64,000 bases of DNA from Planctomycetaceae bacterium. GTDB taxonomy: Bacteria > Planctomycetota > Planctomycetia > Pirellulales > Pirellulaceae. The position numbers and the translations under genes were made by a program. Under the pieces are notes generated by a model. That model did not search any database. It saw only the letters and a program-made list of their open reading frames with translations, and was not told the DNA's origin. The first letter of the stretch is position 1. Every line of letters begins with the position of its first letter. Location of the stretch: positions 66,688 through 130,687 of the forward strand of contig PBNZ01000024.1 in the NCBI GenBank assembly GCA_002723275.1, written 5' to 3'. Shown piece by piece: positions 47,385 to 56,245 of this stretch.

Positions 47385-47683
47385 TCAAAAAACAAAGTTT
47401 GCCAATAACCCCACGACGATACACGCCGTCCAGACCCACATGACGGTCCCGAGCCCATCCATCCAACCTTTGACGAATGCGACCAAACCGCCGATCCCAC
47501 AAAAATCAGCACAATATAAGCGATTCCCAATCCAGTTTGCTCAGTCTTGAACAAATGAACAATGACAAGAATGAAATAGATGAGGCTGCCGATGCCGGCA
47601 ACAGCTGAAGCGATGTGGTGAGTGGATCTGCCGTGACTCGATCTTCCCTCAGAATTCTGAAGTGAATAAACGCTTCCGTTCAA
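47385..47683 (-). pseudogene. Small membrane protein gene with a one-base frameshift
   Basis: From 47683 the minus strand encodes a hydrophobic protein (IASAVAGIGSLIYFILVIVH, then GLGIAYIVLIFVG). In that frame the sequence turns into non-membrane, Ser-rich text after VG. Stepping one base at the G-run at 47496-47498 restores a second membrane part: IGGLVAFVKGWMDGLGTVMW, then a helix ending LLANFVF and a stop at 47385. The fit is seamless with one extra G, so either the gene is broken or a base is missing in the read. Restored, it has about 99 residues and three membrane segments. The start codon is a TTG, or lies further in. The family is not recognised. Confidence 0.65.
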
Positions 47684-47866
47684 TTCTCTGACAACGGCGT
47701 CATTGTCGTTATTTGTCGATCAAAAGTAAAGATTTGTTTTGATCCGACGCGATCGATGTCGGTGCTCGCTTCGAGAGAACTCAACCCATAGATCTGGCGT
47801 GGTTTCCTTGACGCAGTGAGTGTGCCTACGTCATGGCACCATTCGTTGTCGAAATCGCGAAGATGG

Positions 47867-48313
47867 TCAGGTCTGGGGCTCGCAGTTACCACAATGGCCG
47901 CGGATCATGATTTCCGTAATCGTGCCGAGCTGTTTGCGTCGTCGGCCACGAGATGGAGTGATCTGGATCGAGAAATCATTCATGCACGAAAGCTGTCCAC
48001 AGTCGACGCACATGAAATGCGGGTGAGTGAATTCCTCTCGGGTTGAGGAATCTCTAAACTCAAATCTTCGCGTTTGATCGCCAAGATCGAGTCGAATCAG
48101 GATTTCTGCATCCGCCATCTCATTAAGGCATCGGAACAATGTCGATTGATCAAATCCGAATTCGGCGAGCGATTCGACGACCTCGGCGTGCGTAATTGGA
48201 GACGCTTGCGAAGCAAGTAACTTGATGACGGCGACCCTCGCCGCGGTCGCACGTAGGCCAACATCACGTAGGATCTGTTTGGCGTGGGCGGTGTCTAGCT
48301 CTGAAACGGGCAT
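47867..48313 (-). CDS. Fur-family metal-responsive regulator, Zur-like
   Basis: The protein has 148 residues from the ATG at 48313. The winged-helix part reads KQILRDVGLRATAARVAVIK and ITHAEVVESLAEFGFDQSTL. Metal ligands are visible: HPHFMCVDCGQLSCM near 100 and a terminal GHCGNC, two Cys pairs typical of the structural zinc site in Fur/Zur proteins. An open frame continues to 48442, but that start would lie inside one operator and the frame would span the other, so I choose the shorter start, which also gives normal Fur length. It is divergent from the MerC-like gene with two palindromes between them. The neighbour points to zinc or another thiophilic metal, but the metal is not determined. 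Confidence 0.85.
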   Translation of the reverse strand: MPVSELDTAHAKQILRDVGLRATAARVAVIKLLASQASPITHAEVVESLAEFGFDQSTLFRCLNEMADAEILIRLDLGDQTRRFEFRDSSTREEFTHPHFMCVDCGQLSCMNDFSIQITPSRGRRRKQLGTITEIMIRGHCGNCEPQT

Positions 48314-48374
48314 GGCAAGGTCTTCGGGGGTGATCGTGTCTGATATCTCAAGTCTACGCCGTATCTTAGTGAAT

Positions 48375-48389
48375 TGCAAATACATTGCA
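48375..48389. promoter_or_regulatory. Operator-like palindrome, proximal to the Fur-family gene
   Basis: TGCAA-ATACA-TTGCA is a 5-5-5 inverted repeat, 62 bp before the regulator ATG. It is nearly the same as the second copy 57 bp away (both read TTGCAAnTnCATTGCAT). The size and 7-1-7 symmetry fit a Fur-family dimer site. Autoregulation is inferred. Confidence 0.55.
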
Positions 48390-48431
48390 TGTGTAGAAAG
48401 GGCGGTAAGTGGGCCTTGGTTTGATACTACT

Positions 48432-48446
48432 TGCAATTCCATTGCA
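48432..48446. promoter_or_regulatory. Operator-like palindrome, proximal to the merC-like gene
   Basis: TGCAAT-TCC-ATTGCA is a perfect 6-3-6 inverted repeat, about 30-115 bp upstream of the possible starts of the MerC-like gene. It is the better of the two copies in this region. Likely target: the divergent Fur-family regulator. Confidence 0.55.
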
Positions 48447-48488
48447 TTACGGTTATTCTTCTAGCGAACAGCAGTCGTGATTAGACCA

Positions 48489-49133
48489 ATGAGGCAATCT
48501 CTTCAGGGAAAACACGACACCGTGCGAATCGACACACTGGAAATGCTTAGGATCAACCGAATGTCTCAGGGATTATCCGTCGTTAACATCGCTACTGAAT
48601 CATCTCGATGGGCGTGGGCCGATTGGGCTGGCATGACTGCCTCGATCGGATGTGCGATACACTGCGCAGCGATGCCGCTGGTTTTGGCCTATTTGCCTTT
48701 GCTCGGCCTGGAGTGGTTGGCTGATGAAGGATTTCACCAGTACATGGCGATCCTGTGCGTGGGTTTGGCAATCGCTGCGTTTGTGCCCGGTTGGCGAAAG
48801 CATCGTAGCTTGACCCCGATGGCGTGGGGAATCGCGGGCCTTTTCCTGCTGAATGGTGCTGCCTTCGGACTTGAGGACACTTGTTGCCCGCCAGCTGGTG
48901 GCGAAGAAGTGGTTAGTTGCACCGAGAGCGCCTGTTCGGCATGTGAGGTTGTCGAAGAACCGGCCGATGTTGGTCCAGTTGCTATGGCTGGCTTGGTGAT
49001 TCCCTTTGTAACGCCGATCGGTGGGCTCTTGCTGATCGTCGGTCATGTCGTGAATCATCAAAAGCGAGGTCGCTGCCAAAACCCGGAATGCTGTCTGGCT
49101 ACCGACGCCGGCGATGAATCAAACAAGGCATAG
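48489..49133 (+). CDS. MerC-domain membrane protein, putative metal transporter
   Basis: The protein has about 214 residues from the ATG at 48489; ATG 48561, just before the conserved part, is also possible. The motif WADWAGMTASIGCAIHCAAM is the MerC first helix with its paired Cys-containing GCAIHC site. Three further membrane helices follow. Between helices three and four is a Cys-rich loop (CCPPAGGEEVVSCTESACSA), and the C-terminus has more Cys (GRCQNPECC), giving many possible thiolate ligands. MerC transports mercury in mer operons, but MerC-domain proteins outside mer loci have been tied to zinc or iron homeostasis. No other mer gene is present. Divergence from a Fur-family gene with shared palindromes supports regulated metal uptake or trafficking. 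Confidence 0.82.
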   Translation: MRQSLQGKHDTVRIDTLEMLRINRMSQGLSVVNIATESSRWAWADWAGMTASIGCAIHCAAMPLVLAYLPLLGLEWLADEGFHQYMAILCVGLAIAAFVPGWRKHRSLTPMAWGIAGLFLLNGAAFGLEDTCCPPAGGEEVVSCTESACSACEVVEEPADVGPVAMAGLVIPFVTPIGGLLLIVGHVVNHQKRGRCQNPECCLATDAGDESNKA

Positions 49134-49246
49134 CTTGTCGATCATCGGTCGATTATCCCATGAAGATGTGGGGTGTGGCGACAAAAGCGAGTCAGCCACA
49201 ATGTCTTAGTCCGAGCCGTCTGAAATGAAGAGGGCTCGCCTGGGCC

Positions 49247-50650
49247 TCACGCGAGAATCTCTTGCACGACATGTCCGTGGACATCGGTGAGCCGACGATC
49301 GATACCGTTTTGTCGGAACGTGAGTTGCTCGTGATCGATGCCAAGCAGATGCAGGATGGTTGCGTGCAGATCGAAACACCAGGTAGTGCCTTCGGCGGTC
49401 TTGTAGCCCCAGTCATCGCTTTTGCCATAGCTTGTACCGGCTTTGATTCCAGCTCCCGCGAGCCAAGTTACAAAAGTGCCGCCATTATGATCCCGGCCGT
49501 CTCCGCCTTGAGCAAAGGGTGTACGGCCGAATTCGGTTGTCCAGATCAAGAGCGTGTCTTCGAAAAGGCCGCGTGATTTCAAATCTTCAATCAAGCTTGC
49601 AATGGGTTTGTCGACGCTTTCGGCGATAGGCGGTAACTCCTTGGGGATGCTCGCGTGATTGTCCCAGTTTCCGGTCGCTCCTTGGGGACCGCTCCAGACC
49701 TGGACGAATCGCGTACCTCGCTCACAGAGTCTACGAGCGAGCAAACAACGACGGCCAAAGTCCTCCGTCACGGGATTGTCGAGGCCATAAGCTTTGTGCG
49801 TTTTTTGTGTTTCTCGTGTTAAGTCAAAAGCCTCGGGAGCCGATAGCTGCATTTTTGCTGCCAACTCATAAGAGCGAATTCGGGATGCAAGGCGAGCGTC
49901 CTCCGTTCGATCGGCCGCATGGACCTCGTTCATCGATCGCAGCAACGCTAATCCTTCTTGGTCCGCCTGAGGGTTTGCGAATTTGAATCTTTCGTGCGGG
50001 AAAAGGTCTGGGACTGTATTCGTCGTATGGGTCTTGATGACCGTACCCTGATGGACTGCCGGAAGGAAGCCCGCCGAGAAGGGGCCTCGTTGGTTGTAAG
50101 GCAAGCCTTTTGCGTCCGGCATGACGACGAAGGTCGGCAGGTTGTCCGTGAGATTGCCCAGACCGTAAGAGACCCACGCACCCAGACATGGAAAGCCAGG
50201 CAGCAGGGAGCCCGAATTCATCATGTAAGTTCCCGGGCCGTGAACATTCGTTTTGGAGGCCATCGCCATCAGGAAGGCCATTTCGTCAACCCATTTCGCC
50301 TGATGCGGGAAAACGCTGCTGACCCAACGTCCCGATTCGCCGTGCTGTTTAAATGAGAACGGACTTTTCATGATCGCGCCGGGCGCTGCAGTGAATCCCT
50401 CAGGTTTCTCTTTGGGGCCAAGTTCTTGACCATGTAGCTTTTCCAGCACGGGCTTGTAGTCGTAGGTGTCCATCGGGCTGACGCCACCCGTCATGAATAG
50501 TTGGATGATGCGTTTCACCTTTGCAGGATGATGCAAGCCACCGTTAAATTCAGGCCTTGGCGTTGCCTCGACGTCAGTACTTAGCAGATGAGTCATCGCC
50601 AGCCCACCGAAGCCACCGCCAATTTGCCAAAGGAATGCTCTGCGATTCAT
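49247..50650 (-). CDS. DUF1501 protein, second copy
   Basis: The protein has 467 residues from the ATG at 50650, four bases after the stop of the DUF1549/DUF1553 gene; a TTG at 50665 would overlap it. The N-terminus is a Tat-like signal (MNRRAFLWQIGGGFGGLAMT). Family features: RIIQLFMTGGVSPMDTYDYK, LIWTTEFGRTPFAQGGDGRD and NGGTFVTWLAGAG, DLHATILHLLGIDHEQLTF and terminal DVHGHVV. It is clearly a homologue of the copy at 36928-38340 but not a recent duplicate. Periplasmic partner of the next gene upstream. Confidence 0.93.
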   Translation of the reverse strand: MNRRAFLWQIGGGFGGLAMTHLLSTDVEATPRPEFNGGLHHPAKVKRIIQLFMTGGVSPMDTYDYKPVLEKLHGQELGPKEKPEGFTAAPGAIMKSPFSFKQHGESGRWVSSVFPHQAKWVDEMAFLMAMASKTNVHGPGTYMMNSGSLLPGFPCLGAWVSYGLGNLTDNLPTFVVMPDAKGLPYNQRGPFSAGFLPAVHQGTVIKTHTTNTVPDLFPHERFKFANPQADQEGLALLRSMNEVHAADRTEDARLASRIRSYELAAKMQLSAPEAFDLTRETQKTHKAYGLDNPVTEDFGRRCLLARRLCERGTRFVQVWSGPQGATGNWDNHASIPKELPPIAESVDKPIASLIEDLKSRGLFEDTLLIWTTEFGRTPFAQGGDGRDHNGGTFVTWLAGAGIKAGTSYGKSDDWGYKTAEGTTWCFDLHATILHLLGIDHEQLTFRQNGIDRRLTDVHGHVVQEILA

Positions 50651-50654
50651 GCCG

Positions 50655-53600
50655 TCAATCCACAAAGAGAAATTCGTTGCTGTTCAGGAGCGTTCGACAA
50701 AAGGCTGCAAGGCCGTATTTTCGCGTGTAGTCAGTGAACGCGATTTGTTCTCTGGCGGACGGTGTTCGCAGCCAAGCTAACGCAACGGCCCGACTCACCT
50801 GGGCCTCGACTTCGTCGTGTTCTTGAGCCACTCGTCGCGCGAACCATTGGCTGCTGTGAAGTACAAAGTCGTTGTTGAATACCGATAGCGACTGCAAGGC
50901 GGAGACGGAATGGCCCCGCTTTGGAGCAAGCAATCCAAGATCCGGAAAATCCAACGCTTCCATGAATGGATCTGGAATACCTCGCCAGACAACTCGATAG
51001 ATACTGCGGCGTGATGCGCCGGGAGACTGCCAGTCGTAAGCCGAGTAATCGATCTCTGGCGTGGTTTGTGGCCCCTTCTCTTTCGTGAATTGTTCAATCC
51101 CGGGCCCCCCCGTCGTCAAGTCAAGGCGGCCTGTGACTCGCAATACCGAATCGCGGAAAACATCGGCATCCATTCGTTGGCGATGCATTCGCCACAGTAA
51201 CCGGTTCTCCTCATCGAGAGTCCGATGGTTTGGGTTGGCAGCTTCTTTGGCGAGGACGGCTGCCGTTGCATTTGGTCTGATACGGCTCGATTGCTGCCAG
51301 GTTTGGCTTGTCAGGATCAAGCGATGGAGTTGTTTGAGCGAGCCATCTGCTTCATCCCGAAACCAGACGGCGAGCCAGTCGAGTAACTCAGGGTGCGTTG
51401 GCTCGCTGCCCATCCTGCCAAAATCATTGGGGGTGTCGCAGAGTCCACGGCCAAAGTGGTAATGCCAGACGCGGTTCACGATGCTGCGCCATGTGAGTGG
51501 ATTGTCATGGTTCGAAAGCCAATCGGCTAGGGCCGCACGACGTTGAGATTCCTGATTCGGATTCGGAATCTCAAAACGCCCTGGTAACCAGTCGATTGCG
51601 CTCAACGCGCCGGGACCGACCTCCCTGACAGGCTTGTCGAAAGCTCCACGCCGTAACAAGTGGACGACCTTCGGTTGTTGAGGTGAGGGAAGTTTTTTGG
51701 CGTGCGACCATGAGGAGGAGACAGCGTAGACGATTTCTTTCGGAGGGAGCACCACGAGTTGTTGTTGTGCGTATTCCCGTAACGCGAATGCCGCAATCGC
51801 AGTCGCCTCGAGTCGTGTTCGCCGTTCAGATGGTTTTTCCAGTCCCGCGATGACGTCGGCAGGGAGCGTCTGAGCCGATGCACCCTCGGCATCCGTGACG
51901 GAAAGTCGAAAGCGACCGATGATGTGTTTAGGGGGATTCAGTTGTTTAAGAGTGACTGCTAAACTTCCGCCATGAGTCACATCGATCGGAGTTTCCAACT
52001 CGAAAACAATATGGTGCGAATGACCCACGTTCGGGAAGATCGCCCAGCCAGAACGCTGATCTCCATCGATGGCCTGGCCAGCAGTCCACCCCTCCTGATT
52101 AAAATCGGCGGAGGCCTGTCGAATGGCGAGGGCAGTGGGCGCGTCGCCGCCTTTAGAAAACCATTGCAGCGCGACCTCGGAAAGGTGCAGGTTGCCATTT
52201 TCGGCTCGCCCCGGTCCGTTCTTAGGGAGTGATTCATCGGGGAATACTTCGAGGCGAAGGGCAGAGAGTCGTTCTAAGGGTATTTCTGAGGTAACGGTGT
52301 AGTTTTCTTGGTCGGGCAGCGCACCGCTGGCAAGGATCGATCCGTCCTCTTGTTTCGTGAGCGTGGCACCGCCCGTCGAAACAAAAACATCGGGGCTCAA
52401 TGTCTGCCACGTGATTCGTCGTGAGGGTTGATCTGCTGTCCATTGTCGAACGAGATTTTCGTATTTTGGTTGCAGTAAAACGTCGGCATTGAGAGCATCC
52501 GCTGCAGAAACGAGTCGCTCCAAATCCTGGCGACGTTGCATGACTTCAGCAGACGAATCAAATTCGATGTCGCCTTTCCCGATGCCTGCGAATACGGCTT
52601 GAAGAGCGTAATAGTCTTCTTGAGAGATTGGGTCAAACTTGTGCGAATGGCAGCGAGCACAATTTGCCGTCGTGCTGGTAAAGGCTGCCATCGTTTGCGT
52701 CACCATGTCGTCGCGGTCCAGATAATCGAACGAGACGGGGGCTGTCTGCGCGCGGCTCAACTCTAAGGGTCCAGCGGCGACAAACCCTAATCCCGCCATG
52801 TGCTGTGGAGACTCAGGGTAAAAGACGTCCGGTGCCAGCTGTTCCCGAATGAACTGTCCCCAGGTGACGTCGGCATTGAGCCGGTCGATCACGTAGTCAC
52901 GATACCGCCAGGCGTAATCGCGCTTGTCGTCGTGTTCGCAACCGTGCGTGTCAGCAAAGTGGACCACGTCTAGCCAATGCCGTGCCCAACGTTCGCCATA
53001 ACGCGGCGATGCGAGGAGACGATCGATAAGGCTGGCGTAGGCGGTGGGGTTCGAGTCGTCAACGAATGTTCGGACCTCCTCTGGGGTCGGCAAAAATCCA
53101 TGGAGGTCAATGTAGAGACGGCGGATCAGCGTCACTCGGTCAGCTGACTGATTCGCACGCAGATTCTTGTTGGCCAGCTCGCGATCGATGAAGGCATCGA
53201 TCGGGTGCCCTTCGCCAGGCACATCCGGTACAGAAAGTTTTTTAAGAGACCACCAGTCGGTCGGTTGATGGGATAAAGGGGTAATCGTTCGTGGGTCGTT
53301 TGCGCCATCTTGAACCCATTGAACGAGGATTGCGATCTCTTCGTCGCTGAGCTTCTCCTCGGGAGGCATCTGTAAATCGGGATCCTCGTAACGGATCGCT
53401 TGGATTAACAGGCTGGCAACGAGGTCCCCTGGGACAATCGCCGGTCCGCGGTCGCCTCCTGTGGCCCAACCGGCGCGTGAGTCGAGTGTGAGGCCACCTT
53501 CCATTTGCCTGTCGGAGTGCGAGTGGCAGGTGAGGCACTTCTCTTGAAGTAGAGGCTCGACCTTGTCCTGGAAGAAATTGTCATCGGCCGCTTTCGACGT

Positions 53601-53672
53601 CACCGTAATCGCACAGCTGACTGCGATTCCGATCGCTGCAATCGTCGCCGATGGATAAGGGCCTCTCTGCAT
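50655..53672 (-). CDS. Planctomycete cytochrome C, DUF1549, DUF1553 protein, second copy
   Basis: This 1005-residue protein has a signal peptide (SATIAAIGIAVSCAITVTSK, cut near AA), cytochrome domain with haem motif CLTCH, and DUF1549 (about 155-320; RVTLIRRLYIDLHGFLPTP, HWLDVVHFADTHGCEHD). A second CxxCH is CARCHSHKFDPISQEDYYAL. A central beta-rich region (about 420-620) replaces the LamG part of the other copy and looks like a carbohydrate-binding or discoidin-like fold. DUF1553 (about 700-970) has RSIVNRVWHYHFGRGLCDTP and SALQSLSVFNNDFVLHSS. It forms an operon with DUF1501 downstream. The different central domain suggests a different substrate from the 38-41 kb copy. Confidence 0.92.
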   Translation of the reverse strand: MQRGPYPSATIAAIGIAVSCAITVTSKAADDNFFQDKVEPLLQEKCLTCHSHSDRQMEGGLTLDSRAGWATGGDRGPAIVPGDLVASLLIQAIRYEDPDLQMPPEEKLSDEEIAILVQWVQDGANDPRTITPLSHQPTDWWSLKKLSVPDVPGEGHPIDAFIDRELANKNLRANQSADRVTLIRRLYIDLHGFLPTPEEVRTFVDDSNPTAYASLIDRLLASPRYGERWARHWLDVVHFADTHGCEHDDKRDYAWRYRDYVIDRLNADVTWGQFIREQLAPDVFYPESPQHMAGLGFVAAGPLELSRAQTAPVSFDYLDRDDMVTQTMAAFTSTTANCARCHSHKFDPISQEDYYALQAVFAGIGKGDIEFDSSAEVMQRRQDLERLVSAADALNADVLLQPKYENLVRQWTADQPSRRITWQTLSPDVFVSTGGATLTKQEDGSILASGALPDQENYTVTSEIPLERLSALRLEVFPDESLPKNGPGRAENGNLHLSEVALQWFSKGGDAPTALAIRQASADFNQEGWTAGQAIDGDQRSGWAIFPNVGHSHHIVFELETPIDVTHGGSLAVTLKQLNPPKHIIGRFRLSVTDAEGASAQTLPADVIAGLEKPSERRTRLEATAIAAFALREYAQQQLVVLPPKEIVYAVSSSWSHAKKLPSPQQPKVVHLLRRGAFDKPVREVGPGALSAIDWLPGRFEIPNPNQESQRRAALADWLSNHDNPLTWRSIVNRVWHYHFGRGLCDTPNDFGRMGSEPTHPELLDWLAVWFRDEADGSLKQLHRLILTSQTWQQSSRIRPNATAAVLAKEAANPNHRTLDEENRLLWRMHRQRMDADVFRDSVLRVTGRLDLTTGGPGIEQFTKEKGPQTTPEIDYSAYDWQSPGASRRSIYRVVWRGIPDPFMEALDFPDLGLLAPKRGHSVSALQSLSVFNNDFVLHSSQWFARRVAQEHDEVEAQVSRAVALAWLRTPSAREQIAFTDYTRKYGLAAFCRTLLNSNEFLFVD

Positions 53673-54035
53673 GGCACTGCCACTCCATGTGTAATTAACG
53701 CAAAGCTATCGTAACATAGCCGCGACGACGGACAAATGTTGCCTTCATTCAGGATGTGCACGGCTTGTAAAACGCGATGATTTACCCTCCCCCATCTCGG
53801 AGGTTTGATGAATTCCCGATAACTAGTGTTTCGATCGTCGCGTCTATCTGGCTTAACATGATGCAATCTGGATAAATGAGCGACCTTTGCAGGGTGACTC
53901 TCCCAGTTGCTGATTGGATTGGGTAAACTGCCACCAGCCTGTCGAGCTTCAGTCACGGATGATCTGGAATTACACCTTGGGATTTGAGGGAAGTGATCAT
54001 TGGTCACGCGTTGGTGACCTGTCGAGTTCAGTCGA
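53673..54035. other. Divergent intergenic region
   Basis: This 363-bp region lies between the leftward DUF1549 gene and the rightward hydrolase gene and should hold both promoters. I saw no clear palindrome, RNA motif or small gene. Confidence 0.4.
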
Positions 54036-55280
54036 ATGAATCGAGCTCTCTTTAGCGGTCTGCTGTTTTTCTCGATTGTTGGAATCGCCGGCATTTCAAA
54101 CGCTGTTGATTTGGACGATTTCAAGGCAGCGACCTTTGTCGATTCGTCGGGCTTCCAGATGCCCTACCGTCTCTTTGTGCCGCCCGATTATGACAGCAAT
54201 CGTTCCTATCCCATTGTCTTGTTCTTGCATGGCGCAGCCGGATGTGGAACCGACAACCAAAAGCATCTCTCAAATGCAAATCAACATGGTTCGATGGTGT
54301 GGGCGCTGCCAGAGAATCAAGCAAAATCGCCTGCCTTCATTTTAGCCCCTCAAGCTTCTGTTGGAAAATTAGCCTGGGGCGTGATGGGACAAGCTCCGTC
54401 TGCTTCGCTTCAGGCTGCGTTGGAGCTAATGGATTATCTGGAAGGTGTTTTCCCGATTGATGTGCGCCGTGAATATGTCACGGGTCAGTCAATAGGCGGG
54501 ATCGGAACGTGGGCTGCTCTCACAACGCAACCGGTCCGATTTGCCGCAGGTGTGCCGCTTTCCGGTGGAGGTGATCCAAGCGTCGCCGCCAAAATCGCTC
54601 ATATTCCACAATGGATATTTCACGGTTCACTGGATACCGTCGTTCCGCCTGAACATTCGCGTCAAGTCGTGGATTCCTTGTTGGCCTCTGGCGGTGAGCC
54701 ACGCTATACCGAGTATGGTGATGCAGCGCACGGCATTTCCAAGACGGTTTACCACAATCCTGATTTGCATGAGTGGCTTTTTGCTCAGGCCAAGCCGCTT
54801 TCCACGCCGCTCGGTGATTTCAATCGAAGCGGTGTATTGGATATCACAGATCTTGAGCTGTTGGTTGAGGCGATAGACGCGACCTCGCATCGCGATTTCG
54901 ACATTAATCGAGATGATCAGATTGATAACCGAGACTTGTTCACTTGGATTACGGATTTGAAGAAAACTTGGCTAGCTGACGTGAACCTCGATGGTCAGTT
55001 CGATAGCTCGGATCTCGTGAAAGTGTTTGAGGCGGGGAAGTATGAAACGGATCAGAAGGCCGTGTGGACGGAAGGCGATTGGAATTTCGACAATCGTTTT
55101 GAAGCGGGCGACATCGTTGCGGCCTTTGTTGAAGGTGGATTCGAAAAGGGGCCACGACAGGAGGTTGTTGCCGTACCTGAATCGATTTCCGTGCTCCCCT
55201 TGATCGTTGTTGCGTTGATGATGTTGCGAGTCATGCGGCACCGAAGGGATTCGCGGTTCCTCACGTCGATGAGGCGGTAG
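54036..55280 (+). CDS. Exported alpha/beta hydrolase with dockerin-like repeats and PEP-CTERM tail
   Basis: This 414-residue protein has a signal peptide (LFSGLLFFSIVGIAGISNA). The hydrolase domain spans about 35-250: IVLFLHGAAGCGTDN, nucleophile GQSIGG near 152, Asp in FHGSLDTVVPP and His in YGDAAHGIS. This resembles esterases of the PHB-depolymerase/feruloyl-esterase type. Next are EF-hand-like dockerin-type repeats: GDFNRSGVLDITDLELLV, DINRDDQIDNRDLFTW, DVNLDGQFDSSDLVKVF and GDWNFDNRFEAGDIVAAF. The tail AVPESISVLPLIVVALMML then RVMRHRR is a PEP-CTERM-like anchor, less perfect than that at 32.4 kb. Likely an envelope-bound esterase; the polymer target is unknown. Confidence 0.87.
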   Translation: MNRALFSGLLFFSIVGIAGISNAVDLDDFKAATFVDSSGFQMPYRLFVPPDYDSNRSYPIVLFLHGAAGCGTDNQKHLSNANQHGSMVWALPENQAKSPAFILAPQASVGKLAWGVMGQAPSASLQAALELMDYLEGVFPIDVRREYVTGQSIGGIGTWAALTTQPVRFAAGVPLSGGGDPSVAAKIAHIPQWIFHGSLDTVVPPEHSRQVVDSLLASGGEPRYTEYGDAAHGISKTVYHNPDLHEWLFAQAKPLSTPLGDFNRSGVLDITDLELLVEAIDATSHRDFDINRDDQIDNRDLFTWITDLKKTWLADVNLDGQFDSSDLVKVFEAGKYETDQKAVWTEGDWNFDNRFEAGDIVAAFVEGGFEKGPRQEVVAVPESISVLPLIVVALMMLRVMRHRRDSRFLTSMRR

Positions 55281-55390
55281 GCGGGAGAGGCTTGTGCGTT
55301 TCGGGTTTCTGAGATGCGCGTTTTTTGAGGGATGACTCGAGATGGCTTTCCGTCGTGGCCTGGCGTTGAACCCTTAGCAAACAAAGAGGT

Positions 55391-56245
55391 TCACTCGTCT
55401 CCATTTTCTGTTGTTGGAAACAATCCAACGTCATCGAGATAGATCTCTCCGTGACCGCCATCGATCGCGCCTGTGACGAAGCGGAACGTCAGCAACAAAG
55501 ACTTGGACCTCTGCGGAGTAACCAATTTTGGGATCTCAATTTTCGTCCATTCGTTCATTGGCCCGCTGAAGGCTGTAAAATCGGTTCGGCCGGTCGATCG
55601 CCCGTCGGCATCGAACCATTCGAGATGGTACTGCGAAACAAAACTTGGACCGATGCTGATCGGTTTGATCCAGAAGTTCAGCCGGTAGGTCTGGTCGCCC
55701 GCAACGGGGATGACCGAGCGCAGTAAACCCTCGCACGGCGTTGCTCCATCGTTAATCAGGAGCGAGTGAATGCTGTGGTTGCCTGTTTTGGCTTCTTCTT
55801 CGCTACGCATCAGTGGATGGACAGGGGAAGTTTTCCAGTTGTCGGCTGAATCGTTATTTCCTGCTTCGAAATCACCGTTCTCAATTAAGTTCGCAGCGGA
55901 TGATAACTTCTTGAGCAATGCCTCGCCTTCAGCACGGCTGACCCCCAGTTGCTTAAGCTGTTCGTCGACCTCTTCTTCCGAAAGAGTGCCGTTTGCTTTG
56001 TCTTCCAGTAACTGAGCAAACTCGAAGGTGGCCTTGGCTTCGCGAGCTGTTAAGAGACCACTCGTCACCGCTCGCCTGAATAGAAACGGGTCGATAGGAC
56101 CAAATGTTTTGTTCTGCGTTGTGGAGGATGCCTTCGCAGTATCACTGTCCGGCGTGTCAGAAGCGACGGTTGGTTGTTGGGGCCACAAGAAAAACAGTGG
56201 GGTGAGAACGAGCGACATTCGCTGGAGGAGTGGGAATCGTTTCAT
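55391..56245 (-). CDS. Exported protein with C-terminal carbohydrate-binding-like domain
   Basis: This 284-residue protein has a signal peptide (MSLVLTPLFFLWPQQPTVAS). The middle (about 45-125) is helical and charged with an acidic hinge (KANGTLSEEEVDEQLKQLGV). The C-terminal half starts NLIENGDFEAG and ends GEIYLDDVGLFPT, the usual frame of a CBM4/9-type beta sandwich. No catalytic domain is seen. It converges on the hydrolase gene and could assist in polysaccharide binding, but that link is only positional. Confidence 0.75.
   Translation of the reverse strand: MKRFPLLQRMSLVLTPLFFLWPQQPTVASDTPDSDTAKASSTTQNKTFGPIDPFLFRRAVTSGLLTAREAKATFEFAQLLEDKANGTLSEEEVDEQLKQLGVSRAEGEALLKKLSSAANLIENGDFEAGNNDSADNWKTSPVHPLMRSEEEAKTGNHSIHSLLINDGATPCEGLLRSVIPVAGDQTYRLNFWIKPISIGPSFVSQYHLEWFDADGRSTGRTDFTAFSGPMNEWTKIEIPKLVTPQRSKSLLLTFRFVTGAIDGGHGEIYLDDVGLFPTTENGDE

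Noticed and set aside
47680-47892. Possible 70-residue gene before the frameshifted membrane protein
   Set aside because: Overlaps the end of the Fur-family gene and shows no recognisable feature.
48314-48442. Longer N-terminus for the Fur-family regulator
   Set aside because: The start would fall inside one operator palindrome and the frame would cross the other; normal family length is reached without it.
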